DNA from: Boseongicola sp.
GTDB lineage: Bacteria > Pseudomonadota > Alphaproteobacteria > Rhodobacterales > Rhodobacteraceae
Length of the DNA stretch: 43,742 bases
NCBI GenBank assembly: GCA_029287375.1
Contig: JARFRG010000279.1
Span: 1 to 43,742, forward strand
Direction of reading: 5' to 3'
The notes under the pieces were generated by a model, which ran no database searches, was not told where the DNA came from, and saw only the letters and a list, made by a program, of their open reading frames with translations. Each line of letters starts with the position of its first letter. Positions within the stretch are counted from its first letter, which is position 1. This document shows positions 18,365 through 26,084 of the stretch, in pieces. A program made the position numbers and the translations under genes.

Positions 18365-20347
18365 ATGAAGCATCGCAGCGATTTTCCACGGGATATCGAA
18401 GAATGGCCTGATCAGCGGATCGCCATGCCCGATGGCACCGAATTGTCTGCGCGGATCTGGCTTCCGCTGGATGCCGTTGGAAACCCGGTCCCTGCGATTT
18501 TGGAGCATCTGCCCTATCGCAAGCGGGACGGCACGATTGCGCGTGATGAGCTGACGCACCCCTATCTTGCGGGACACGGATACGCCTGCATCCGCGTGGA
18601 TATGCGCGGAAATGGGGACAGCGACGGGCTGATGGAGGATGAATACACGCAGACCGAATGGGACGACGCAATTGCCGTGATGAACTGGGTGCGCGCGCAA
18701 CCCTGGTCGACGGGCGACTGGGGCATGATGGGGATCAGCTGGGGCGGATTCAATGGCTTGCAGGTCGCCGCTTTACGCCCGCCGGGGATTAAGGCGGTGA
18801 TTTCCTTGTGTTCGACCGTTGATCGGTATGCGGACGACATTCACTATAAAGGCGGCTGCATGCTGGGTGAAAACCTGGGCTGGGCGGCTCAGATGTTGGC
18901 TTATTCCTCGCGCCCGCCGGACCCGGCAGTCGTGGGCGCGGGCTGGCGCAAGATGTGGCTGAAGCGGCTTGAAGCACAGCCGTTCCTGCTCGAGCCATGG
19001 TTGAGCCATCAGCGGCGTGTCCCCTATTGGGCGCACGGGTCGGTCTGCGAGGATTTCGGTGCGATCGAGGCGGCGGTTTTGTCGATTGGGGGCTGGCACG
19101 ATGGCTATCGCAACACGCCCGCAGCATTGGTTGCCAACTTGTCCAGTCCGGTCAAGGCCATCGTCGGTCCATGGATCCACAAATATCCGCACTTTGCGGG
19201 ACCGGAGCCGCGCATTGGATTTTTGCAAGAGGCGCTTCGTTGGTGGGATCGCTGGTTAAAAGGGGTGGATACGGGCGTTGAAGAAGATCCCGCGATGCGG
19301 CTTTGGCTGATGGACGCGGTGCCGCCGGAGCGCTGGCTGGATGCGCGTCCCGGACGCTGGATTGCAATCGACGCGCCAGTCCCAATGCGGACGTTGGGCT
19401 TTGGCGATCGTGTCATGGGACAAGCAGCGCCTTTCAAAGTGCGCGTTGCCTCGCCGCAGACCTGTGGGGCGGGTGGCGGCGAGTATTTTCCGTTCGCTTA
19501 TTCAGAAGAGTTTCCGGGGGATCAAAGCGGCGACGATGCGATGTCGGCGTGTTTTGAAGGTGCCGTCCTGGGCGAGGATTGGGACGTTGTCGGCGCGCCT
19601 TCGGTGGCGTTGCGAATGACGCCAGAGGCCGTGAGCGGGCAGCTTGCGGTGCGGTTGGTCGATGTTCGCCCTGACGGTCGCGGTACGTTGATCACGCATG
19701 GTTTCCTAAATCTGCGCCATCACATGTCGCACGCGGACCCACAGGATCTGATGCCGGGCGTTGAGATCGATGTGTCCGTGAATTTGGACCAATGTGCTTA
19801 CCGTGTACCTGCGGGCCACAGGCTGCGGATCGCTGTGTCGACCTCGTATTGGCCGTTTATTTGGCCGGGTCCGCACAGGGGCGGAGTGGTTTTGACGGCG
19901 GGCGCATTGTCGCTGCCTGTGCGCGAGACCGCAATTGGAGACGAGATCACCTTTCCACCCCCGGAGGCCGCCCCCGCGTGGCGCGCAACCGAATTGCGCC
20001 CTGCACGAATGACGCGCGAGACTGAAACGCGCGGCGACGGCGGCCTGCATTTGCGGATTGCGACCGACAGCGGAGAGATGCGCGATGACCAGCACGGACT
20101 TGCGACGGGATCAGTGTGCGTCGAAAGCTGGCATATTCATCCAGACGATCCGTTGTCTGCGCGCGCCGAATTCGAGTGGGATGACACAATGGAGCGTGGC
20201 GCGTGGAAGGTGCGTTCAAAATGCACCGCGTCGCTGCGCGTGAGCGCCGAGGCCTGGCATGGACGGGCGCGCATTGAAGCCTATGAGGGAGATACCCTTG
20301 TTTTCGACAAGAACTTCGCCTTCGACATTCCACGCGACGGACTCTAG
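18365..20347 (+). CDS. CocE/NonD family hydrolase
   Basis: MPDGTELSARIWLP, PYRKRDGTIARD, DMRGNGDSDGLM, GMMGISWGGFNGLQVAALRPPGIKAVI (nucleophile elbow), GGWHDGY, GPWIHKYPH. Start at the internal ATG. Confidence 0.92.
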   Translation: MKHRSDFPRDIEEWPDQRIAMPDGTELSARIWLPLDAVGNPVPAILEHLPYRKRDGTIARDELTHPYLAGHGYACIRVDMRGNGDSDGLMEDEYTQTEWDDAIAVMNWVRAQPWSTGDWGMMGISWGGFNGLQVAALRPPGIKAVISLCSTVDRYADDIHYKGGCMLGENLGWAAQMLAYSSRPPDPAVVGAGWRKMWLKRLEAQPFLLEPWLSHQRRVPYWAHGSVCEDFGAIEAAVLSIGGWHDGYRNTPAALVANLSSPVKAIVGPWIHKYPHFAGPEPRIGFLQEALRWWDRWLKGVDTGVEEDPAMRLWLMDAVPPERWLDARPGRWIAIDAPVPMRTLGFGDRVMGQAAPFKVRVASPQTCGAGGGEYFPFAYSEEFPGDQSGDDAMSACFEGAVLGEDWDVVGAPSVALRMTPEAVSGQLAVRLVDVRPDGRGTLITHGFLNLRHHMSHADPQDLMPGVEIDVSVNLDQCAYRVPAGHRLRIAVSTSYWPFIWPGPHRGGVVLTAGALSLPVRETAIGDEITFPPPEAAPAWRATELRPARMTRETETRGDGGLHLRIATDSGEMRDDQHGLATGSVCVESWHIHPDDPLSARAEFEWDDTMERGAWKVRSKCTASLRVSAEAWHGRARIEAYEGDTLVFDKNFAFDIPRDGL

Positions 20348-20437
20348 CTTGGACATGACTGTTGCTATTGTCGATCGCCTTCGCCTAGTCTTGCGACAAC
20401 AGATCGGACCATATCCGGCACGAACAGGGAGACGAGA

Positions 20438-21418
20438 ATGCACCCCATTCTGACGACGGTGCTTCAAAGGCTGGCACTTGGCCTTCTGACATTGTTCTTT
20501 GTGTCGGTTATTATCTTCAGCTCAATCGAATTCCTGCCCGGCGATTTTACGCAGGCCGTTCTCGGCCAGACCGCCACCGAAGAGACGGTCGCCGCGTTCC
20601 GGCGTGAGCTTGGGCTCGATCAACCGGCTATTGTTCGGTACTTCGACTGGATTGGCGCACTTGCGCAGGGCGACCTTGGAACATCGTTCTCGGGACGGGC
20701 TTCTTCTGGGGTAGACCGGTCTCGCCCTGTGGTCGATCTTGTCGGGCCACGTCTTGAAAATACGTTGTTCCTTGCTTCCATGACGGCGATTGTTGCGGTG
20801 CCTCTGGCACTGACGCTTGGCATTCTGGCGGCATTGTACCGGGGGTCGATCTTTGACCGCATGGTGAATGCCGTCACCCTGACGACAATCGCGATGCCCG
20901 AATTTCTGGTCGCTTATATCCTGATCCTGCTTTTGGCTTCGCTCAATCCGATCTTTCCAAGTCTGGCCAATATCACTGAGGACACGCCATTCTGGGAGCG
21001 CGTCTATCGCTGCGCCCTGCCCTCTATGACGCTGACGCTGGTGATCGTCGCGCATATGATGCGGATGACGCGGGCGGCCATTATCAACCTGCTGGCATCG
21101 CCTTATATCGAAATGGCGCGTCTGAAGGGACTGTCACCGCGCAAGGTGATCCTGACCCATGCGCTGCCGAATGCATGGGCACCAATTGCAAACGTCGTTG
21201 CCTTTAACCTGGCTTATCTGGTGGTCGGTGTCGTCGTGGTCGAGGTCGTCTTTGTGTATCCGGGCGTCGGGCAGTTGATGGTCGACGCAGTGACCACCCG
21301 CGACATTCCGGTTGTGCAGGCCTGCGCCTTGATATTCGCCGGGACGTATATCGTTTTGAACCTGATTGCAGACATCATTTCCATCGTCACAAACCCAAGG
21401 CTGTTGCACCCAAGATGA
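20438..21418 (+). CDS. Peptide/oligopeptide-type ABC transporter permease (DppB/OppB-like)
   Basis: RLALGLLTLFFVSVIIFSSIEFLPGD; EMARLKGLSPRKVILTHALPNAWAP permease signature. Confidence 0.93.
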   Translation: MHPILTTVLQRLALGLLTLFFVSVIIFSSIEFLPGDFTQAVLGQTATEETVAAFRRELGLDQPAIVRYFDWIGALAQGDLGTSFSGRASSGVDRSRPVVDLVGPRLENTLFLASMTAIVAVPLALTLGILAALYRGSIFDRMVNAVTLTTIAMPEFLVAYILILLLASLNPIFPSLANITEDTPFWERVYRCALPSMTLTLVIVAHMMRMTRAAIINLLASPYIEMARLKGLSPRKVILTHALPNAWAPIANVVAFNLAYLVVGVVVVEVVFVYPGVGQLMVDAVTTRDIPVVQACALIFAGTYIVLNLIADIISIVTNPRLLHPR

Positions 21419-22329
21419 CCAACGCGCCAGAAACATATTCCGCCAAAGACGAGGTCGGGCAAGTTCGCGCCCGTCGCACCCGCTGGGAACGCACCTGGAT
21501 CGAATTGAAAAAGGCGCCCCCTACGGCGTGGTTCGGCATGGTCGTCATTTCTTGCTACGTCTTTGTCGCGGTCTTTGCGTCGGCTCTTGCACCATACGGC
21601 GAGGCGGACAGTTCGTTCGGGGCCTATTTGCCTTGGGGCGACGGCCATGTGTTTGGCACGGATCAGATCGGGCGAGACATCTTTTCACGCATGATCTACG
21701 GCGCGCGAAACACGATGGGGATTGCGTTTGCGACGACCTGCCTTGCGTTTCTCGTGGGTGGAGGCTTTGCGTTGGCCGCAGCGATCAGCAGGGGCTGGGT
21801 GGATCAGGTCATCAGCCGATTTGTCGATGTATTGATGGCGATCCCATCACTGATTTTCGCGTTGATGCTGTTGTCGATCTTTGGGTCGTCCATCCCGGCA
21901 TTGATCATGATCATCGCACTGTTGGATTCGACGCGGGTGTTTCGTCTCACGCGCGCGGTGGCGATGAATGTTGTCGTCATGGAATACGTCGAGGCTGCGC
22001 GTTTGCGCGGAGAAGGTCTTGGCTGGGTAATGCGACGGGAGATTTTGCCGAACATCATGCCGCCTTTGGTGGCCGAATTTGGGCTTCGGTTCAGCTTTGT
22101 GTTCCTGACCATCGCGGCTTTGAGTTTTCTGGGCGTTGGGATCCAGCCTCCGACCGCTGACTGGGGGTCGATGGTGCGCGATAACGCCTCGCTTATTCAG
22201 TTTGCGCAATATGATTGGAAAGCGGGGGTCACGCCGTTGATCCCGGCCGGCGCAATCGCCCTTTTGACGGTCGCTGTGAATTTCGTGGTCGACTGGTTCT
22301 TGATGAAAACCAGCGGTTTGAAGGAATGA
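21415..22329 (+). CDS. Peptide/oligopeptide-type ABC transporter permease (DppC/OppC-like)
   Basis: FGTDQIGRDIFSRMIYGARNTM; EYVEAARLRGEGLGWVMRREILPNIMPPL; 4-nt overlap with the upstream permease. Confidence 0.94.
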   Translation: MTNAPETYSAKDEVGQVRARRTRWERTWIELKKAPPTAWFGMVVISCYVFVAVFASALAPYGEADSSFGAYLPWGDGHVFGTDQIGRDIFSRMIYGARNTMGIAFATTCLAFLVGGGFALAAAISRGWVDQVISRFVDVLMAIPSLIFALMLLSIFGSSIPALIMIIALLDSTRVFRLTRAVAMNVVVMEYVEAARLRGEGLGWVMRREILPNIMPPLVAEFGLRFSFVFLTIAALSFLGVGIQPPTADWGSMVRDNASLIQFAQYDWKAGVTPLIPAGAIALLTVAVNFVVDWFLMKTSGLKE

Positions 22330-22345
22330 ACATGCGCTTAGTTTC

Positions 22346-22416
22346 GCCGGGCCATTGGCCCGCCGACAGGCTGGGGTTCCACCCCAGACCCCGGAGTACT
22401 TTTGCCAAGAAGAAAG
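22346..22416 (+). repeat. Dispersed two-hairpin-plus-tail repeat, copy B, inside the ABC operon
   Basis: CGGGCC-ATT-GGCCCG (22348-22362); CTGGGG-TTCCA-CCCCAG (22371-22387); tail ACCCCGGAGTACTTTTGCCAAGAAGAAAG; ends just before the ATPase start codon. Confidence 0.75.
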
Positions 22417-22423
22417 AGACCGC

Positions 22424-24055
22424 ATGAGCGACGACATTCTGCTTCACATGAAGAATATCGTGATTGACGGATTCTCGGACGAGAGCTGGCACGAGATTAT
22501 CAAGGGTGTGGACCTGACCCTGAAGCGCGGCGAGGTTCTTGGGCTTATTGGAGAATCTGGCGCGGGTAAGTCGACGCTTGGCCTGGCAGCTATGGGGTAT
22601 GGACGGCCCGGCATTCGTCTGACGGCCGGTGAGATATGGTTTGACGGACAGGATTTAATGACGGCGTCCGAGGCCGATAAGCAAAGCCTGCGCGGCGCGC
22701 GGATTGCCTATGTGGCCCAATCAGCGGCGGCGGCGTTCAATCCGGCGCATCGGTTGATTGACCAGACCATCGAGGCAACCCTTAGCCATGGTGTGAAGAC
22801 ATCGGCTGAGGCGGCCGAGGATGCCAAATCGTTGTATGCGGCGATGGATTTGCCGGACCCCGAGAACATTGGCTTTCGCTATCCGCATCAGGTGTCTGGG
22901 GGGCAGTTGCAGCGTGCGATGACCGCGATGGCGATGTCGGCGCGTCCCGATCTCATCATTTTCGATGAGCCCACAACGGCTTTGGATGTGACGACGCAGG
23001 TTAACGTGCTTGCCGCGATGCGCGAGGCCGTCGACCGGTTCAATACGGCGGCGATTTATATCACCCATGATCTGGCGGTGGTCGCGCAGATGGCGGATCG
23101 TATCAAGGTGTTACGCTATGGCGAGGAGGTCGAGGAGGCCGAGACGCAGGAAATGCTGTCGAACCCCAAGCACCCCTACACGAAGTCACTTTGGGCGGTA
23201 CGATCGATAGAAAAGCCGGCCGAGACCAGTGACGACTATGTCCTTGAAATCAAGAACGTAACAGCGGCCTATGGCTCTGTGCCTGTGCTGCACGACGTGT
23301 CGATAGCGGTGCCGCGCGGCAAGACACTGGCGGTTGTGGGCGAAAGCGGATCGGGCAAGTCAACGACTGCGCGGGTGATCACCGGGCTTTTGCCGCCGAC
23401 AGAAGGGGACGTTCTGTTTAACGGCGCACCTTTGCCGGCTGCGCTGAAGGGACGTTCAAAAGATCAGCTTCAGCGTATTCAGATGATCTATCAGATGGCC
23501 GATACCGCGATGAACCCGCGCCATACTGTACGTGAGACAATCGGGCGGCCTGTGGAGTTTTACCTGGGGCTTCGCGGGAGCGCGGTGGATCAACGTGTAT
23601 CCGAGCTTTTGGCGATGATTGAACTGGATGACAGTTTTCTCGATCGGTTGCCTGGAGAGTTATCCGGCGGACAAAAGCAGCGTGTATGTATTGCACGCGC
23701 ACTGGCTGCGGAGCCGGAAGTGATCATCTGCGACGAAGTGACATCGGCGCTGGATCAGGTTGTGCAGGAAGGGATTTTGAAGCTGTTGATGAAGCTTCAG
23801 AGAGACCTTGGTGTGACATACATCTTTATCACACACGACATCGCAACGGTGCAGGCGATCTCGGATGAGATCGTGGTGATGTGGATGGGAAAAGTTGTGG
23901 AACAGGGGATCAAGGACGAGATTATGCAGCCCCCCTACCCCGAATATACAGAGCTTTTGCTGTCATCCGTTCCGACGATGGATCCGGGATGGCTGAAGGG
24001 CGCCGCAGCCGCGCGCAAGGCGATGTCGATCGCTGAAGAGACCGGCAAAGCCTAG
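22424..24055 (+). CDS. ABC transporter ATP-binding protein with two fused ATPase domains (DppD-DppF type)
   Basis: Two Walker A motifs (GESGAGKST, GESGSGKST), two signature motifs (VSGGQLQR, LSGGQKQR), two Walker B motifs (LIIFDEPTTALD, VIICDEVTSALD). Start at MSDDILLHMKN; the 22355 start in the track reads through the repeat. Confidence 0.94.
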   Translation: MSDDILLHMKNIVIDGFSDESWHEIIKGVDLTLKRGEVLGLIGESGAGKSTLGLAAMGYGRPGIRLTAGEIWFDGQDLMTASEADKQSLRGARIAYVAQSAAAAFNPAHRLIDQTIEATLSHGVKTSAEAAEDAKSLYAAMDLPDPENIGFRYPHQVSGGQLQRAMTAMAMSARPDLIIFDEPTTALDVTTQVNVLAAMREAVDRFNTAAIYITHDLAVVAQMADRIKVLRYGEEVEEAETQEMLSNPKHPYTKSLWAVRSIEKPAETSDDYVLEIKNVTAAYGSVPVLHDVSIAVPRGKTLAVVGESGSGKSTTARVITGLLPPTEGDVLFNGAPLPAALKGRSKDQLQRIQMIYQMADTAMNPRHTVRETIGRPVEFYLGLRGSAVDQRVSELLAMIELDDSFLDRLPGELSGGQKQRVCIARALAAEPEVIICDEVTSALDQVVQEGILKLLMKLQRDLGVTYIFITHDIATVQAISDEIVVMWMGKVVEQGIKDEIMQPPYPEYTELLLSSVPTMDPGWLKGAAAARKAMSIAEETGKA

Positions 24056-24452
24056 AGGGCAGCGCAGATATTACCCTCCCTGCGTTTGGTTTCTGGGGAT
24101 TCACGGACGTCTTTTTTGACTGGATTTGATCCTATTTCGGGCAAAGCAGACCGCGTCTTGGTCAGCTGAGTGGCCCGCTGTTTTGGGCGAATAGCACCGC
24201 AACGGGGGAAAATCCCTCAATTTTCACAAAATTGTTTCGAAAGACTTGAGCGGTAAAGCCCTTATTTTTAAGGCTGCCACCAGTTCGCCCCATTTCGACC
24301 AAAGCGACGCCCCAACCGGGCATTTAGACATCAGTATTGAATGAAAAAGTCCGCAGATTGGGCACGAGAAGATACACAAGAATACACACAAACAATTTAT
24401 CCGCGATGAAGACGGCGTCTATACTGTCTTCGGTCCCTTTCTTACGATCACG

Positions 24453-25862
24453 ATGATTATCGTCGGCGGTCTGGGTCTGGACGTCGCCAATGCAATCATG
24501 ATGCGCACACATCTTCAGGTCGCGGCAGATTCCGCCGCGCATGCTGCGATTATCGCCCGCGACACTGAAAGCGAAGCCGACTCAAAGGATATCGCGGTTC
24601 AGGTTGCCCGCGCCAGCATGTCGTACTCGAAATTTGGCAATGCAATTCAGGCAAGCGACATTCAGTTCGGCACCTGGGATGCAAGCAATCAGATTTTCTC
24701 GGCAAGCGCGGGGTCTCGCGAGGCTGTCTTGGTCAACACGCAACGTGCTGCCGATCGCGGCAATGCGATGGCCACCTATTTTCTGCGTTTTATCGGCATG
24801 AACGATCTGACCGTCGTCAGCCAGGCGGTCTTCGAAACCTATCGTCCGACCTGCTTACGTGAAGGCTTTGTGGCCAATGGCCGCGTCGACGTGCAATCAA
24901 ACAACAATTACCTGAATGGGTTTTGCATCCACTCCAACAGCCATGTGGAAGTGAACAACAACAATACGTTTGAGACTGGCGTGATCGTTTCGATGCCCAA
25001 CCAGGCCGATCTTGTAAAGCCGTCAAGCGGCTGGAACCAAAACCCGGGCCTGCAAAACGCGATGCGAAGCGGTGCCTATCGCATTCGTATTTTGCAGCGT
25101 GTCGAAGACATGATTGCCGGGTTTGACAACCCATTGAGCGACTATTTCAACTCTGAATACCTTGATGATCCTGCCGTGACACAGGACATCGCGCCCGGAA
25201 CGATTACAGCGGCCGACTGGACACCCGGTCAGGTTCACGCGTTCGATTGCGGCACACTTGGCGCCGCACCAATTGCGCTTAACGACAGCGTCGATGATGG
25301 GACCGCGACAATCATTCGCGTGGCCGCCGGTGGGAATGGCAACGGCAATGGCGGGAACGGTAACGGGAATGGCAATGGGAACGGGAATGGGAATGGCGGC
25401 ACAGGAACCGGGACCGGAAGCACAGGTGGGGGTGGCGGAGTCCTCAAGATCAAGGCCGGCGAGACTTTGGTGCGCGGTGTCATCTACACGGACTGCGAGC
25501 TTGATATCGGCTCGAACGTGACGCTTGAAAGCGTCCTGGTGATTTCAGAAAGCACCAGCGTCGATGCGATTTCGGGTGCTGCCAATATAACACTTGGACG
25601 CAACGACAGTTGCACGCCAGGTGGCGGCTCTCAGATCATCACACGCGGTGGATTTAGAATTCCGGCGAAGCTGAATGTGTATGGCGGACAGATTCTGGCC
25701 AAGGGCGACATCCAGTTTGCTGCGAACGCCAATGGTATCGAAGGTGTCTCGATGGTTGCCGGTGGCGAGATTGACGGCACGTCAAACAGCAACATGGCGT
25801 TCTGCAATGGTGCTGGCATGGAGCATATCTTTGAGGCGGAATACTTCCGCATGGCTAAGTGA
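24453..25862 (+). CDS. TadE/TadG-like pilus-assembly-type protein (coding frame extends upstream of this ATG)
   Basis: In-frame upstream text KQFIRDEDGVYTVFGPFLTI precedes MIIVGGLGLDVANAIMMRTHLQVAADSAAHAAI, typical of TadE/TadG N-termini. Contains a low-complexity (GN)n/(GT)n stretch. Confidence 0.7.
   Translation: MIIVGGLGLDVANAIMMRTHLQVAADSAAHAAIIARDTESEADSKDIAVQVARASMSYSKFGNAIQASDIQFGTWDASNQIFSASAGSREAVLVNTQRAADRGNAMATYFLRFIGMNDLTVVSQAVFETYRPTCLREGFVANGRVDVQSNNNYLNGFCIHSNSHVEVNNNNTFETGVIVSMPNQADLVKPSSGWNQNPGLQNAMRSGAYRIRILQRVEDMIAGFDNPLSDYFNSEYLDDPAVTQDIAPGTITAADWTPGQVHAFDCGTLGAAPIALNDSVDDGTATIIRVAAGGNGNGNGGNGNGNGNGNGNGNGGTGTGTGSTGGGGGVLKIKAGETLVRGVIYTDCELDIGSNVTLESVLVISESTSVDAISGAANITLGRNDSCTPGGGSQIITRGGFRIPAKLNVYGGQILAKGDIQFAANANGIEGVSMVAGGEIDGTSNSNMAFCNGAGMEHIFEAEYFRMAK
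25330..25397 (+). repeat. Simple GGNAAY hexamer repeat coding for a Gly/Asn linker
   Basis: GGGAATGGCAACGGCAATGGCGGGAACGGTAACGGGAATGGCAATGGGAACGGGAATGGGAATGGC inside the TadG-like ORF. Confidence 0.9.
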
Positions 25863-25869
25863 ACACGTC

Positions 25870-25897
25870 AAAGCCCCGACGCGACAGTCGGGGCTTT
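25870..25897 (+). terminator. Intrinsic terminator-like hairpin after the TadG-like gene
   Basis: AAAGCCCCGAC-gcgaca-GTCGGGGCTTT, perfect 11-bp stem. Confidence 0.75.
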
Positions 25898-25930
25898 ACT
25901 TCGCGAAATCTCACTCGTATCGTTCCCCTC

Positions 25931-26014
25931 ATGAGCAAGAGATCCCATAATTCGATCACTGACCACGCGCCCGCGTGTGGCCTCAGCTTGCTACTTCTCC
26001 TTAGCCGCCTCTGA
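25931..26014 (+). CDS. leuA leader peptide (27 aa), putative attenuator
   Basis: MSKRSHNSITDHAPACGLSLLLLLSRL; Leu run CTC AGC TTG CTA CTT CTC CTT AGC CGC CTC TGA, 70 bp upstream of leuA. Confidence 0.85.
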   Translation: MSKRSHNSITDHAPACGLSLLLLLSRL

Positions 26015-26043
26015 GCGTGCCTTTGGGCGCGACCGCTCAGAGG
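26008..26043 (+). promoter_or_regulatory. Hairpin in the leuA leader overlapping the leader stop codon
   Basis: CCTCTGAGCG (26008-26017) / CGCTCAGAGG (26034-26043), perfect 10-bp stem with 16-nt loop. Confidence 0.75.
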
Positions 26044-26084
26044 TGATCAGCGCCAAGACATGCTAAGGACAAAGTGAGAGACCC

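Noticed and set aside
22355-22423. N-terminal extension of the ABC ATPase in the ORF track (MARRQAGVPPQTPEYFCQEERDR)
   Set aside because: Translation of the intergenic repeat; normal family start is MSDDILLHMKN at 22424.
24237-24275. Possible tRNA or sRNA in the long non-coding gap before the TadG-like gene (AGCCCTTATTTTTAAGGCT hairpin region)
   Set aside because: Imperfect stem only; no tRNA arms or other recognisable RNA signature.
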